Positions 1 to 9,886 are shown, counted from the stretch's first letter. The stretch is DNA of 64,000 bases from Ornithinimicrobium tianjinense (GCF_014636495.1 NZ_BMEM01000002.1:186001-250000), one strand, 5' to 3'. The notes: generated from the letters alone by a model not told the origin. Numbers and translations: made by a program.

Positions 1-288
1 ACCGGCATCGCGCGGCTGCGCGCGAAGATCCAGTACCACCCCGTCGTGTTCGAGCTCGTGCCCGACAGCTTCACCCTCGGCCAGCTGCAGTCGACCGTCG
101 AGACGGTGGCCGGGCAGACCGTCCACAAGCAGAACTTCCGCCGACTCGTCACGGCGCAGGACCTCGTGGAGCCCACCGGCGCGACCGAGACCGCCACCGG
201 GGGCCGCCCGGCCCGGCTCTACCGCTTCCGGCGCGCCGTGCTGGAGGAGCGACTGGCGAGCGGCACCAAGCTGCCGCGCCCCCGCTGA
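1..288 (+). CDS. nrtR: NrtR-type NAD-metabolism regulator, C-terminal part (5' end outside window)
   Basis: The reading frame is open from base 1 and ends at a TGA at 286-288, so about 95 C-terminal residues are visible. They resemble the winged-helix half of NrtR proteins: an FTLGQLQ helix, the QNFRR segment, VEPTG, and the closing RPARLYRF motif. NrtR is a Nudix-derived regulator that senses ADP-ribose-type NAD metabolites and controls NAD biosynthesis genes. The Nudix-like half would lie upstream and cannot be seen. It sits directly before nadABC, with two similar inverted repeats in between, which supports local control. The family call rests on recognised motifs and context. Confidence 0.8.
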   Translation, partial: TGIARLRAKIQYHPVVFELVPDSFTLGQLQSTVETVAGQTVHKQNFRRLVTAQDLVEPTGATETATGGRPARLYRFRRAVLEERLASGTKLPRPR

Positions 289-297
289 CCAGCCGCT

Positions 298-325
298 TTG
301 TCGATGCTCATGCTGAGCATATACA
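298..325 (+). promoter_or_regulatory. Probable sigma70-type promoter of nadABC
   Basis: TTGTCG (298-303) and TATACA (320-325) are separated by 16 bp and lie about 57 nt upstream of the nadA start. This is the only AT-rich hexamer pair in the gap. The first inverted repeat (304-320) fills the spacer between the two hexamers, so a protein bound there would block RNA polymerase. Confidence 0.6.
304..320. promoter_or_regulatory. Inverted repeat 1, probable NrtR operator
   Basis: ATGCTCA-TGC-TGAGCAT is a perfect 7-bp inverted repeat with a 3-nt centre. It lies between the -35 and -10 hexamers of the nadA promoter. Its position and its partner copy at 342-358 fit an operator for the adjacent NrtR protein. 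The assignment is inferred, not shown. Confidence 0.6.
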
Positions 326-341
326 CTCGCGTCGCCTAGTA

Positions 342-358
342 ATGCTCAAACGAAGCAT
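342..358. promoter_or_regulatory. Inverted repeat 2, second probable NrtR operator
   Basis: ATGCTCA-AAC-GAAGCAT is a less perfect copy of the repeat at 304-320. The outer ATGCT/AGCAT arms are kept. Its centre is 38 bp from the first, and it lies downstream of the inferred transcription start, as expected for a second repressor site. Confidence 0.5.
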
Positions 359-381
359 AGGTGCGCGACGGAGGTCCGACG

Positions 382-1398
382 ATGCCCCTTACCACGATCC
401 CTGCCCCAGTGTCCCCGACGACGGGCAGCACCGCCGCACAACGCACGGCCCATCTCTACGACCGGGTGCGCCACGTCGTCCCGGAGGTCGAGTGGCCCTT
501 CTTCGCCGAGGACATCGAGGCGATCCTGCGGCTGAAGGCCGAGCGCAACGCCGTCGTCCTGGCGCACAACTACCAGACGCCCGAGATCTTCCACTGCGTC
601 TCCGACATCGTCGGTGACTCCCTGGCCCTGGCCCGGGAGGCGCAGGACGTGGAGGCCGACGTCATCGTGCTGGCCGGGGTCCACTTCATGGCGGAGACCG
701 CCAAGCTGCTCAACCCCGAGCGCACGGTGCTCATCCCGGACCTGCGGGCCGGCTGCTCGCTGGCCGAGTCGATCACCGCGGCCGACGTCCGCGAGCTGCG
801 CCGCCAGCACCCGGGCGTCCCGGTCGTGACCTATGTCAACACCTCGGCGGAGGTCAAGGCCGAGAGCGACGTCTGCTGCACCTCAGGCAACGCGCTGCGC
901 GTCGTGGAGTCCCTCGGGACGGACCGCGTCATCATGATCCCGGACGAGTACCTCGCCCAGAACATCGCGCGCCAGACCTCCGTGGACGTGATCACCTGGC
1001 CCGGCCACTGCGAGGTCCACGAGCGCTTCGGCGCCGACGACATCCGTCACCTGCGGGCGACACACCCGGACGCGGTCGTGCTGGCGCACCCCGAATGCCC
1101 CCCGGACGTCGTGGCGGAGGCCGACCTGGCCGGGTCCACCGCCCAGATGCTCGACTTCGTCGTGACCCGCCGCCCCCGCCAGGTGGCCCTCGTCACGGAA
1201 TGCTCGATGAGCGACAACATCGCGGCCGAGCACCCCGAGGTCGAGTTCGTGCGGCCCTGCAACCTCTGCCCGCACATGAAGCGCAACTCCCTGGCCACGA
1301 TCCGCCGCAGCCTGGAGACGATGACCAACGAGGTCACCATCGACCCGGCGGTGGCCGTCCGTGCGCGGGCGGCGGTGGAGAGGATGCTCGCGGTATGA
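382..1398 (+). CDS. nadA: Quinolinate synthase NadA
   Basis: This 338-residue protein condenses iminoaspartate with dihydroxyacetone phosphate to give quinolinate, using a [4Fe-4S] cluster. Visible motifs are [52 protein letters not shown] and [13 protein letters not shown]. Cys125 and the CNLC cysteines near 293/296 are likely among the cluster ligands. I chose ATG at 382 because GGAGG lies at 369-373. A GTG at 361 is in frame but overlaps the region of operator 2. It is the first gene of nadA-nadB-nadC, and its stop overlaps the nadB start in an ATGA junction. Confidence 0.95.
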   Translation: MPLTTIPAPVSPTTGSTAAQRTAHLYDRVRHVVPEVEWPFFAEDIEAILRLKAERNAVVLAHNYQTPEIFHCVSDIVGDSLALAREAQDVEADVIVLAGVHFMAETAKLLNPERTVLIPDLRAGCSLAESITAADVRELRRQHPGVPVVTYVNTSAEVKAESDVCCTSGNALRVVESLGTDRVIMIPDEYLAQNIARQTSVDVITWPGHCEVHERFGADDIRHLRATHPDAVVLAHPECPPDVVAEADLAGSTAQMLDFVVTRRPRQVALVTECSMSDNIAAEHPEVEFVRPCNLCPHMKRNSLATIRRSLETMTNEVTIDPAVAVRARAAVERMLAV

Positions 1399-2987
1399 CG
1401 CGCGCGCTCGTCGTGGGCGGTGGCCTGGCGGGCCTGGTGACGGCGCTGCGCCTGGCCCCCCGACCCACCACCGTGATCTCGGCCGGGCCGCTCGGCGACG
1501 GCACGTCCACGGGGTGGGCGCAGGGCGGCATCGCCGCGGCGCTGGGCAGCGACGACTCGGCGGCACTGCACGCCGCGGACACGCTCGCAGCCGGTGCTGG
1601 TCTCTGCGACCCTGCGGTCGTCGAGCGAGTCACCGGGGCGGCCCCCGAGGCGGTCCGGTTCCTGGAGCGCCTCGGCGCCCGCTTCGACCGTGCGTCCGAC
1701 TCCACGCTGCGGCTCGGCCTGGAGGCCGCGCACCGCCGGCACCGGATCGTGCACGCCGGCGGTGACGGGACGGGCGCGGAGATCCTCGCGGCGGTCGTGG
1801 CAGCCGTGCTCGCGGAGCCGGCGATCACGGTGCTCGAGGGCGCGCGCGCCCGCCGGGTCCTCGTCGAGGACGGCAGGGTGGTCGGGCTCCTCACCGAGCA
1901 CCACGGAAAGCTGCTCAGCCTGCCCGCGGACGCGGTGGTGCTCGCGACCGGTGGCGTCGGCGGCCTGTGGGCTCACACGACCAACCCGCGCGGGTCGCGG
2001 GGCCAGGGCCTCGCGCTGGCCGCCAGGGCGGGCGCGGTCCTGCGCGACCTGGAGATGGTGCAGTTCCACCCCACCGCGCTCGACGTGGGTCTCGACCCGA
2101 TGCCGCTGGTCAGCGAGGCGGTGCGTGGCGCGGGGGCACTCCTCGTGGACGCCGCCGGCCGGCCCTTCACCGACCCGCTGGCCCCCCGCGACGTGGTGTC
2201 CCGCGCCGTGTGGGCGCACCTGTCCACCGGCGCCCAGCCCTACCTCGACGCCCGTTCCGCGATCGGCCGGAGCTTCGCCGCCCGCTTCCCCACCGTCGCA
2301 CGTGCCTGCCGGGCTGCGGCGATCGACCCGGCACACGACCTCGTCCCGGTGCGGCCCGCGGTCCACTACCACTGCGGCGGCATCGCGGTGGACGGCCGCG
2401 GCCGCAGCACCGTTCCCGGCCTGTGGGCCGTCGGCGAGGTGGCGAGCACCGGCCTTCACGGTGCCAACCGGCTGGCCAGCAACTCTCTGCTCGAGGCCGT
2501 GGTGTGCGCCGGCTGGGCCGCGGAGGACATCCTCGGCACCGCGACCGAGGCCCCGAGCCTCTCGCCCGCGGCCAGGCCCGCCACGGCTCCCACGAGCGAC
2601 CTGCCTGCCCTGGGGCGCGTCCGCTCCCTCCTCGACCGGGCGGCCGGCGTCCTCAGGGACGGCGACACCCTGGCCGCGGCCGAGAGCGTGCTGGCCCCCG
2701 CGGTCGAGGCCGACCCCGAGCTGGTCGACGACGCCACCCTCGTCGCCTTCCTGGTGCTGCACGCGTGCCGGGCGCGCGAGGAGAGCCGCGGTGCGCACAC
2801 GCGGACGGACGCCCCGGTGGCAGTCCACGTTCCCAGCTCCGGCCACGTTCGCAGCTCCGGCCCGGGTCCAGCGCGTGCCTCGAGCCACCAGAGCGCACCC
2901 GAGGCGGTGCACACCGAGCTGACGCTCGCCGACGCGCTGACCTCACCCCCCGTCCCTGACCTCGTCCTCACGGGAGCCGCCCGATGA
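1395..2987 (+). CDS. nadB: L-aspartate oxidase NadB
   Basis: This 530-residue FAD enzyme oxidises L-aspartate to iminoaspartate for NadA. The dinucleotide-binding GGGLAGL motif is near residues 8-14. Other family motifs are the [13 protein letters not shown] segment, [16 protein letters not shown] and [26 protein letters not shown]. It starts within the nadA stop (ATGA) and ends overlapping nadC. Near the C-terminus the usual SRGxHxR element is followed by a low-complexity stretch containing an 18-bp in-frame tandem duplication (2825-2860) giving [12 protein letters not shown], which is atypical for the family. Confidence 0.94.
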   Translation: MTRALVVGGGLAGLVTALRLAPRPTTVISAGPLGDGTSTGWAQGGIAAALGSDDSAALHAADTLAAGAGLCDPAVVERVTGAAPEAVRFLERLGARFDRASDSTLRLGLEAAHRRHRIVHAGGDGTGAEILAAVVAAVLAEPAITVLEGARARRVLVEDGRVVGLLTEHHGKLLSLPADAVVLATGGVGGLWAHTTNPRGSRGQGLALAARAGAVLRDLEMVQFHPTALDVGLDPMPLVSEAVRGAGALLVDAAGRPFTDPLAPRDVVSRAVWAHLSTGAQPYLDARSAIGRSFAARFPTVARACRAAAIDPAHDLVPVRPAVHYHCGGIAVDGRGRSTVPGLWAVGEVASTGLHGANRLASNSLLEAVVCAGWAAEDILGTATEAPSLSPAARPATAPTSDLPALGRVRSLLDRAAGVLRDGDTLAAAESVLAPAVEADPELVDDATLVAFLVLHACRAREESRGAHTRTDAPVAVHVPSSGHVRSSGPGPARASSHQSAPEAVHTELTLADALTSPPVPDLVLTGAAR

Positions 2988-3850
2988 ACGACCCGCTGTC
3001 CCCTCTCACCCGCCTGGTCACCGAGCCCCTGGTGCGCTCTGCGCTGCTGGAGGACCTGGGACTGGCCGGTGACCTCACCTCCGAGTCCGTGGTGCCGCAC
3101 GACACGCACCACACCTTCGAGATCGTCGCGCGCGAGAGCGGGACGCTCGCCGGCCTCGACCTCGCGGCCCTGGCCTTCGAGCTCGTCGGCCCGAGGGCGA
3201 CGTTCACGGCATACCTCGGGGACGGGGACCGCCTGCGCGCCGGGGACGCGGTCGCCCGCGTGAGCGGGCCGGCCCGGTCGTTGCTCGCCGCCGAACGGGT
3301 GGCACTGAACTTCCTGGGTCACCTGTGCGGGGTGGCGACCGCGACCGCCACGCTCGTCGACGCCGTCGCGCACACCAGGACACGGGTGTGCTGCACCCGG
3401 AAGACGACCCCCGGCCTGCGCGCGGTGGAGAAGCACGCGGTGCGGGCCGGTGGCGGGGTCAACCACCGGTTCGGCCTCGACGACGCCGTCCTGGTCAAGG
3501 ACAACCACCTCGCCGTGGCCGGGTCGGTCACCGAGGCGGTCCGCCGGGTGCGGGCACGGGTGGGCCACCTCGTCGCGATCGAGGTGGAGGTCGACAGCCT
3601 CGAGCAGCTCGACGAGCTGCTGCGCGACCCCGTGCACGCCGTGCTGCTGGACAACATGTCGCCGCAGACGACGGCCGAGGCGGTGCGGATGGTCGGCGGG
3701 AGGATGGTGACCGAGGCGTCCGGGCGGATCACCGCCGAGACGGCGCCCGCTCTCGCGGAGGCCGGCGTCGACCTCGTCTCCGCGGGCTGGATCACGCACA
3801 GCGCGCCCGTGCTGGACCTGGGGCTGGACGCGACGTCGACGTCCGGCTGA
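2984..3850 (+). CDS. nadC: Nicotinate-nucleotide pyrophosphorylase (carboxylating) NadC
   Basis: This 288-residue quinolinate phosphoribosyltransferase converts quinolinate and PRPP to nicotinate mononucleotide. Motifs include RKTTPGLRAVEKHAVRAGGG, the VLVKDNHL loop, IEVEVDSLEQ and the DNMSP barrel strand. Its ATG overlaps the nadB stop (ATGA), so translation is probably coupled. It closes the de novo NAD operon. A strong hairpin follows 13 bp after the stop. Confidence 0.96.
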   Translation: MNDPLSPLTRLVTEPLVRSALLEDLGLAGDLTSESVVPHDTHHTFEIVARESGTLAGLDLAALAFELVGPRATFTAYLGDGDRLRAGDAVARVSGPARSLLAAERVALNFLGHLCGVATATATLVDAVAHTRTRVCCTRKTTPGLRAVEKHAVRAGGGVNHRFGLDDAVLVKDNHLAVAGSVTEAVRRVRARVGHLVAIEVEVDSLEQLDELLRDPVHAVLLDNMSPQTTAEAVRMVGGRMVTEASGRITAETAPALAEAGVDLVSAGWITHSAPVLDLGLDATSTSG

Positions 3851-3863
3851 CCTCGGACATGCG

Positions 3864-3901
3864 GGAGGGCCCGCCACCGCGGCTGCGGTGGCGGGCCCTC
3901 C
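3864..3901. terminator. Bidirectional terminator between nadC and tsf
   Basis: Perfect 17-bp arms (3864-3880 and 3885-3901) enclose a 4-nt loop, GGCT. It lies between the convergent nadC and tsf genes and can serve both strands. There is no long T tract, which is common for actinobacterial hairpin terminators. Confidence 0.8.
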
Positions 3902-3927
3902 GACGTGGTGCCGTCAGGCGACGTCGG

Positions 3928-4755
3928 TCAGACGCCGACCTTGAAGCGGGCGAAGCCGATGACCTCGGCGCCGGCCTCCTTGGCGACCTGGCCGACCGTC
4001 TTCTTGGCGTCCTTGGCGAACGCCTGGTCGAGCAGGACGTTCTCCTTGAAGAAGCCGTTGACGCGACCCTCGACGATCTTGGGCAGAGCCTGCTCGGGCT
4101 TGCCCTCCTCGCGGGCGGTGTCCTCGGCGATCCGGCGCTCGTTGGCGACAGTCTCGGCGTCGATCTCCTCACGGGTCAGCACGGACGGCGAGAACGCCGC
4201 GATGTGCATCGCGATGTCACGGGCGACCTGCTCGTCGCCACCGGTGGTCGCCACGAGGACACCGATCTGTGCGGGAAGGTCGGGGTTGGTCTTGTGCAGG
4301 TAGCTCACGACCTTCTCACCGGTGACGCGCGCCACCCGGCGGACCTCGATCTTCTCGCCGATGCCGGCGTTGGCCTCGTCCAGGACCTCCTTGACGGACT
4401 TGCCGTCAAGCTCGGAGGCCAGCAGGGACTCCGCGTCGGTCGCCTCGACGGCCACGGCCTGGGCCAGGACCTTGTCGGCCAGCTCGCCGAACTTCGGGTT
4501 CTTCGCCACGAAGTCCGTCTCGCAGTTGACCTCGACCAGGGTGCCGACGCCGTTCTCGACGTGGGCGCGGACCAGGCCGTTGGAGGCCGAGCGACCCTCG
4601 CGCTTGGTCACGCCCTTGAGGCCCTTGACCCGCAGGATCTCGGTGGCCTTGGTGCGGTCGCCCTCGGCCTCGTCGAGAGCCTTCTTGACGTCCATCATCC
4701 CGGCGCCGGTCGCCTCGCGCAGGGCCTTGATGTCAGCGGCGGTGTAGTTCGCCAT
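3928..4755 (-). CDS. tsf: Translation elongation factor Ts
   Basis: This 275-residue guanine-nucleotide exchange factor recycles EF-Tu. The N-terminal MANYTAADIKALREATGAGM domain and the CETDFVAKN motif are diagnostic. The start is ATG at 4755, preceded by AAGGAGCG. It follows rpsB with a 51-bp gap, the conserved rpsB-tsf order. The gap carries two copies of CTTTTCCGCA on the minus strand. Confidence 0.97.
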   Translation of the reverse strand: MANYTAADIKALREATGAGMMDVKKALDEAEGDRTKATEILRVKGLKGVTKREGRSASNGLVRAHVENGVGTLVEVNCETDFVAKNPKFGELADKVLAQAVAVEATDAESLLASELDGKSVKEVLDEANAGIGEKIEVRRVARVTGEKVVSYLHKTNPDLPAQIGVLVATTGGDEQVARDIAMHIAAFSPSVLTREEIDAETVANERRIAEDTAREEGKPEQALPKIVEGRVNGFFKENVLLDQAFAKDAKKTVGQVAKEAGAEVIGFARFKVGV

Positions 4756-4806
4756 GGGTGCTGTCTCGCTCCTTAGTTGCGGAAAAGCAGTGCGGAAAAG
4801 CGGTGG

Positions 4807-5685
4807 TCAGGACTCGGTGGTCTCGGCAGCGGGCGCCTCGGCCGCAGCCTCGGCAGCCGCCTCGGCCGCGGGGGCCGCCTCGGTCTCGGCCGCGGGGGCC
4901 GCCGCCTGCTCGGCGTCCGCGCCGGCGAGCAGCTCGCGCTCCCACTCGGCCATCGGCTCGCTCTCGGCACCCGTGGACGCGCCGGCGCCACCGCCGGAGC
5001 GCGACATGAGACCGTCGGCGACGGCGTCGGCCACGACGCGGGTCAGCAGGGTGACCGAGCGGATGGCGTCGTCGTTACCGGGGATCTTGTAGTCGACCTC
5101 GTCGGGGTCGCAGTTGGTGTCCAGGATCGCGATGACCGGCAGGCCCAGCTTGCGGGCCTCGGTGACGGCGAGGTGCTCCTTCTTGGTGTCGACGACCCAG
5201 ATGGCCGAGGGCACCTTCTGCATGTCGCGGATACCGCCGAGCGCCTTGCTCAGCTTCTCGTACTCACGACGCATCATGAGGAGCTCCTTCTTCGTGTGAC
5301 CGCTGCCGGCCACGTCGTCGAAGTCGATCTCCTCGAGCTCCTTCATGCGCGCGAGGCGCTTGGAGACGGTGGTGAAGTTGGTGAGCATGCCGCCCAGCCA
5401 GCGGTGGTTCACGTACGGCATACCGACGCGGGTCGCCTGCTCGGCGATCGACTCCTGCGCCTGCTTCTTGGTGCCGACGAAGAGGATGCTGCCGCCGTGG
5501 GCGACGGTCTGCTTGACGAAGTCGTAGGCCTCGTTGAGGTAGGTCAGCGACTGCTGCAGGTCGATGATGTAGATGCCGTTGCGCTCGGTCATGATGAAGC
5601 GCTTCATCTTGGGGTTCCAGCGACGGGTCTGGTGCCCGAAGTGGACGCCGCTCTCGAGGAGCTGGCGCATGGTGACGACGGCCAT
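4807..5685 (-). CDS. rpsB: 30S ribosomal protein S2
   Basis: This 292-residue ribosomal protein begins [19 protein letters not shown] and has the usual S2 motifs: [29 protein letters not shown] and [11 protein letters not shown]. The start is ATG at 5685, preceded by AAAAGGAG. The last 40 or so residues form an Ala/Glu-rich acidic tail, longer than the bacterial average but usual in high-G+C actinobacteria. It is followed by tsf on the same strand. Confidence 0.97.
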   Translation of the reverse strand: MAVVTMRQLLESGVHFGHQTRRWNPKMKRFIMTERNGIYIIDLQQSLTYLNEAYDFVKQTVAHGGSILFVGTKKQAQESIAEQATRVGMPYVNHRWLGGMLTNFTTVSKRLARMKELEEIDFDDVAGSGHTKKELLMMRREYEKLSKALGGIRDMQKVPSAIWVVDTKKEHLAVTEARKLGLPVIAILDTNCDPDEVDYKIPGNDDAIRSVTLLTRVVADAVADGLMSRSGGGAGASTGAESEPMAEWERELLAGADAEQAAAPAAETEAAPAAEAAAEAAAEAPAAETTES

Positions 5686-5908
5686 GCCGAGGTCTCCTTT
5701 TCCGTTGTAGGTGCAGTTGAGTCCTGGCCAGGGGACTCCTCCCACCCGCCGCCGGCTGGCGTCGGGACCGCGGGAGGGGCCGTCGGCGGCTGCCGACCGT
5801 GCCCGGGCGCGAATTCGTGCGGCATGGGGACACACCGCACGTGCCTCTATCCTACCCGTTCCCGGACGTGCTCCCGAACGCGCGCGAGGGCCGGGATAGC
5901 GTGGCGCC
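5686..5908. promoter_or_regulatory. Divergent rpsB / aminotransferase promoter region
   Basis: This 223-bp non-coding gap holds the rpsB leader on the minus strand. TAGGAT (5854-5849, minus) is a possible rpsB -10, giving a leader of about 160 nt that could carry regulation by S2. On the plus strand, TAGCGT (5897-5902) lies exactly 6 nt before the aminotransferase ATG, which suggests a leaderless mRNA. I see no other genes here. Confidence 0.5.
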
Positions 5909-7072
5909 ATGACGGCCCGGCTGAACGCGCGACTCGCCCCCTTCGGCACCACGGTCTTCGCCGAGATGACCCAGCGAGCCCTGCAGTTCGACGCGGTCAA
6001 CCTCGGACAAGGCTTCCCGGACACCGACGGCCCCGCCGAGATGGTCGAGGCCGCGGCCCGTGGCCTGCGCGACGGCCTCAACCAGTACGCCCCCGCCCGG
6101 GGCCTTCCGGTGCTGCGCGAGGCGGTGGCCGCCCACCAAGAGCGCTTCTACGGTCTGTCCGTCGACCCGCAGAGCGAGGTCCTCGTCACGGTCGGGGCGA
6201 CCGAGGCCATCGCCGCCTCCCTCCTGGCGCTGGTCGAGCCGGGCGACGAGGTGCTCATGGTCGAGCCCTACTACGACTCGTATGCCGCGTGCGTCGCCAT
6301 GGCCGGTGGTGTCCGCCGCACGGTGCCGCTCTCCTTCCCCGAGCTGTCGCTCGACGTGGAGGCTCTGCGCGCGTCCGTGACCGATCGCACCAGGGTGATC
6401 CTGATCAACTCGCCGCACAACCCGACCGGCAAGGTCTTCGACCGCGCCGAGCTCGAGGCCGTGGCCCGCGTGGCCCTCGAGCACGACCTCGTCGTGATCT
6501 CCGACGAGGTCTACGAGCACCTGGTCTTCGACGGCCTGGCGCACGTGCCGATGGCCAGCCTGCCCGGGATGGCCGACCGCACGCTGACGATCTCCTCGGT
6601 CGGGAAGAGCTTCAGCCTGACCGGCTGGAAGACCGGGTGGGTGACCGGGCCGGCAGAGCTCGTCAGCGCCGTGGCTGCGGCCAAGCAGTTCCTCACCTTC
6701 GTCGGCGTGACCCACGTCCAGCCGGCCGTCGCGCTGGGTCTCGGGCTGCCCGACGACTACTTCACCGGCTTCGCCCGCTCCCTGCAGGACCGGCGTGACC
6801 TGCTGGTCGAGGCGCTGGGCGACGTGGGCGTGCCCGTCAGCCCGTGCCAGGGCACCTACTTCGTGATCGCCGACTTCGCCGGCCACGGGGTGACGGACGC
6901 GGTGGACTTCTGCCGCCGGTTGCCCGAGGAGGTCGGTGTGGTGGGCGTGCCCGTGTCGGCGTTCTGCGACGACCGGGCACCGGTGGCCTCCCTGGTGCGG
7001 TTCGCCTTCTGCAAGCGCGAGGACGTTCTCCGCGAGGCGGCGCGTCGGCTCCGCGCGCTGGGGGCCCGGTGA
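5909..7072 (+). CDS. dapC: PLP-dependent aminotransferase, DapC-like
   Basis: This 387-residue fold-type I aminotransferase has [54 protein letters not shown] and [16 protein letters not shown]. Lys233 in SVGKSF should bind PLP. From memory the sequence closely resembles mycobacterial DapC, N-succinyldiaminopimelate aminotransferase of lysine/peptidoglycan synthesis. Kynurenine- or methionine-type aminotransferases of the same subfamily cannot be excluded. There is no clear ribosome site, and TAGCGT 6 nt before ATG suggests leaderless expression. Confidence 0.8.
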   Translation: MTARLNARLAPFGTTVFAEMTQRALQFDAVNLGQGFPDTDGPAEMVEAAARGLRDGLNQYAPARGLPVLREAVAAHQERFYGLSVDPQSEVLVTVGATEAIAASLLALVEPGDEVLMVEPYYDSYAACVAMAGGVRRTVPLSFPELSLDVEALRASVTDRTRVILINSPHNPTGKVFDRAELEAVARVALEHDLVVISDEVYEHLVFDGLAHVPMASLPGMADRTLTISSVGKSFSLTGWKTGWVTGPAELVSAVAAAKQFLTFVGVTHVQPAVALGLGLPDDYFTGFARSLQDRRDLLVEALGDVGVPVSPCQGTYFVIADFAGHGVTDAVDFCRRLPEEVGVVGVPVSAFCDDRAPVASLVRFAFCKREDVLREAARRLRALGAR

Positions 7073-7084
7073 CACCCTGCGGGT

Positions 7085-8038
7085 ATGTCGCCCGCTGAGC
7101 AGTCCCCTCCGGCACGGCGCGAGCAGCCGCCTGGTTGGTCCGAGGAGCTGCTGCCCGGCTTCGAGCAGCACCTCCTGGTCGAGAAGGGACGCTCGCCCCA
7201 CACGGTCCGCGCCTACCTCGGTGACCTCCGCTCGTTGCAGAGCTACCTCGCCGAGTCGGGTGTGCACACCATCGACGAGGTTCGGCTGGCGGACCTGCGC
7301 GGCTGGCTCGGGAGCCAGGGGCAGGCCGGCGCCTCCCGCTCGACGGTGTCCCGACGTGCGGCCGCCGCCAAGACCTTTTTCCGGTGGGCGCGCCGGCAGG
7401 GTCATCTGTCGGTGGACCCCGCGCTGCGGCTCGTGGCCCCAGGCAGGGACGCGCACCTCCCGGGCGTGCTGCGCCAGTCCCAGGCCAGCCAGCTCATGGG
7501 CCTCGCGGCCGTGGCAGCCGACGACGAGGACCCTGTCCGGGTCCGCGACCGCGCGATGGTGGAGCTGCTCTACGCGTCCGGCATGCGGGTGGGTGAGCTG
7601 ACGGGCCTGGACGTCGACGACGTGGACCTCGCCCAGGGCACCGCCAGGGTGCTCGGCAAGGGCGACAAGGAACGCATCGTCCCCTTCGGAGCCCCCGCCG
7701 CGGGGGCGCTGCGGCAGTGGCTGGACACCGCCCGACCGACGCTGGTCACCGCCACGTCGGGGCCCGCGCTGTTCCTGGGCCGACGGGGACGGCGGGTCGA
7801 CCAGCGCCAGGTGCGCTCGGCGCTGCAGGACCTGCTGGCCCACCTTCCGGACACGCCGCCCATGGGCCCGCACGGGCTGCGTCACTCCGCGGCCACCCAC
7901 CTGCTGGAGGGAGGCGCCGACCTCCGCACCGTCCAGGAGGTGCTGGGTCACGCGAGCCTGGCCACGACCCAGATCTACACGCACGTGTCGGTCGAGCGGC
8001 TGCGCACTGCGTACCAGCAGGCCCATCCCCGGGCCTGA
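7085..8038 (+). CDS. xerC: Tyrosine recombinase XerC
   Basis: This 317-residue site-specific recombinase resolves chromosome dimers at dif together with XerD and FtsK. The N-terminal SAM-like domain (about 20-115) includes [14 protein letters not shown]. The catalytic domain has the Arg of [11 protein letters not shown], the Lys of [22 protein letters not shown], the [14 protein letters not shown] box and the nucleophile Tyr of QIYTH. Its place next to dprA/comM and rpsB matches actinobacterial xerC, not a phage integrase. It starts 12 bp after the aminotransferase stop. Confidence 0.88.
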   Translation: MSPAEQSPPARREQPPGWSEELLPGFEQHLLVEKGRSPHTVRAYLGDLRSLQSYLAESGVHTIDEVRLADLRGWLGSQGQAGASRSTVSRRAAAAKTFFRWARRQGHLSVDPALRLVAPGRDAHLPGVLRQSQASQLMGLAAVAADDEDPVRVRDRAMVELLYASGMRVGELTGLDVDDVDLAQGTARVLGKGDKERIVPFGAPAAGALRQWLDTARPTLVTATSGPALFLGRRGRRVDQRQVRSALQDLLAHLPDTPPMGPHGLRHSAATHLLEGGADLRTVQEVLGHASLATTQIYTHVSVERLRTAYQQAHPRA

Positions 8039-8108
8039 GCCCAGGTGTGAGCCGCAGGGCATGGAGGAACTGGACCCGTGGCGGGCGCTGGCGCGGCGGG
8101 TCGTGCGC

Positions 8109-8756
8109 CTACCCGTCCTCGACCGGCAGCAGGCTGAGCTCGAGGTCCTGCAGCAGCGGCGTGGGGTCGACATAGGTGTCGCCGCGTCGGGCCCCGAGGT
8201 GCAGGCAGGCGTGCGGCGGGCAGTGTCCCCGCGCCCCCGGCCCGAGCAGGCCCAGCCGCTGACCGCGCGCCACCCGGGTCCCGCGCCCGACCCTGTCCTC
8301 CACCGGCTGGTAGGTGGACCGCAGACCGCTGGCGTGGCTCACCGACACGATCCCGACACCGGCGATCTCACCGCTGAAGGACACGACTCCCGCGTCGACC
8401 GCCAGCACCGGCTCGCCCTCGACGCCACGCAGGTCGATACCGCGGTGACCTGCGAGCCAGCGCTGGGCGGGAGGGTCGTACGCGTTGACGACCTCGGGCC
8501 GCCCGACCAGCGGCCACCCCCAGGCCGCCGTGGAACGACTGTCGGTCTCCTGCAGGCTGCGCAGCCCGAGGGCTGCGGCCAGCGCCCCCGCCGTGGTGCC
8601 GGCCTCCGGGCGACGGGTGTCAGCCTCCGCGCCTGAGGCGCCAGCCCCTTCGCCCCGGCTCTCCGTCACCGCTGGGACACCGGCGGCGAGCGGCGCCGGC
8701 GCCGCCAGAGCAAGGGTGAGGGCGGCGATGGCGACGCTGTGCCGCCGGAGACTCAT
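8109..8756 (-). CDS. Secreted M23 (LytM-like) peptidase-family protein
   Basis: A 215-residue protein with a signal peptide (MSLRRHSVAIAALTLALA, cleaved near residue 25), a variable linker, and an M23 domain from about residue 75. The first metal motif is present (GHRGIDL). The second is PHACLHLG, where the usual HxH reads CxH, so activity may be altered. I recall the same CLH form in actinobacterial homologues at this locus. It probably acts on peptidoglycan outside the membrane. Its ATG overlaps the dprA stop (ATGA), so it ends the yraN-comM-dprA operon. Confidence 0.8.
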   Translation of the reverse strand: MSLRRHSVAIAALTLALAAPAPLAAGVPAVTESRGEGAGASGAEADTRRPEAGTTAGALAAALGLRSLQETDSRSTAAWGWPLVGRPEVVNAYDPPAQRWLAGHRGIDLRGVEGEPVLAVDAGVVSFSGEIAGVGIVSVSHASGLRSTYQPVEDRVGRGTRVARGQRLGLLGPGARGHCPPHACLHLGARRGDTYVDPTPLLQDLELSLLPVEDG

Positions 8757-9886
8757 CCCGACCGCCGCTTCCAGCCGTCGAGGAGCTGCTCGGCCAGGCC
8801 GCGCTCCTCGAGCTCCGAGAGCGCCACGAGCACCTCACCGAGGCCCAGACCGGACCGGACCATGACCTCGTCGACACTGACCGACCGACGAGGCCGCAGC
8901 CACTGCCAGACGCGACGGGTCTCGGGGTCGAGGTCGTCCTGCGGCACCCTGCCCCCGCGCTTGACCGGGGCCAGGTCCTCCCCCATCCGTCCCACCAGCT
9001 CGATCACCTCGTCGGCGTCCGTGACGAGCACTGCTCCCGCCCGGATCTCCTGGTGGCAGCCGGCGGACAGGGCCGACCCGACGGGGCCAGGGACCGCCAT
9101 GACGTGCCGGTCCAGCTCCCGGGCGTGCGCCACGGTGTTGCGCGCACCCGAACGCAGTCCGCACTCGACGACCAGCGTGCCCACCGACAGCGCGGCGATG
9201 ATGCGGTTGCGCGACAGGAAGCGCATGCGGGCGGGTGCCCCACCCGGCGGGGTCTCGCTCACCAGCGCACCGTGCTGGCCGACCCGTGCGATGAGCTCGG
9301 CGTTCGACCGGGGATAGGCGACGTCGACGCCGCCGGCCAGGACGGCGACGGTCCGGCCCTCGTCGGCCGCGAGCGCGGCGCGGTGGGCCGCGGCGTCGAT
9401 GCCGTAGGCGGCGCCGGACACGATCGTCCGGCCCCGCTCGGCCAGATCGAAGCAGATGCGCGCCGCCGCCTCGTCACCGTAGCTGGAGCTGGCCCTGGAG
9501 CCGACGACCCCGACCGCCCCGTCAGCCGCCTCGTCGAGCCGCAACGGGCCCCGGACCCAGAGCGCCCACGGGACGGCCGTCAGGTCGTCCAGGCCGGCCG
9601 GCCACTCCGCGTCGCCGGGCACGAGGACCCTGACGCCCAGCGCCCTCGTGACCTGCTCCTCGTCCACGCCCAGGCTCCGTCCCAGACGGCTGAGCAGCCG
9701 GGTCAGGGGTACGCCGTCGGGGGTCCTGCCGTCGCGGACCGCGTAGCCGACCAGGTCCAGCACGCCGTGCTCGGCGACGAGCTCCTGGACCGTCTCGTCG
9801 TACGGCTCGGCGATCCGGGAGAGCAGGGTCCGGGCGCCACGCTCCGAGCGCCAGGGCTCCCGGGCGGGTGTCATGGGCGCGCTCAT
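8753..9886 (-). CDS. dprA: DNA-processing protein DprA/Smf
   Basis: A 377-residue protein that loads RecA on incoming single-stranded DNA in transformable bacteria. The Rossmann-type core includes GSRASSSYGDEAAARI, SGAAYGIDAAAHRAAL, VAVLAGGVDVAYPRSN and RFLSRNRIIAALS. A small winged-helix (DML1-like) domain follows at about 310-375. The ATG at 9886 overlaps the comM stop (ATGA). Upstream in-frame codons belong to comM in another frame. It is widespread in actinobacteria without proven competence. Confidence 0.93.
   Translation of the reverse strand: MSAPMTPAREPWRSERGARTLLSRIAEPYDETVQELVAEHGVLDLVGYAVRDGRTPDGVPLTRLLSRLGRSLGVDEEQVTRALGVRVLVPGDAEWPAGLDDLTAVPWALWVRGPLRLDEAADGAVGVVGSRASSSYGDEAAARICFDLAERGRTIVSGAAYGIDAAAHRAALAADEGRTVAVLAGGVDVAYPRSNAELIARVGQHGALVSETPPGGAPARMRFLSRNRIIAALSVGTLVVECGLRSGARNTVAHARELDRHVMAVPGPVGSALSAGCHQEIRAGAVLVTDADEVIELVGRMGEDLAPVKRGGRVPQDDLDPETRRVWQWLRPRRSVSVDEVMVRSGLGLGEVLVALSELEERGLAEQLLDGWKRRSG

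Noticed and set aside
7085-8038. Integrase of a mobile element
   Set aside because: The recombinase sits in conserved housekeeping synteny, no attachment repeats or other phage genes are seen, and the sequence fits XerC.
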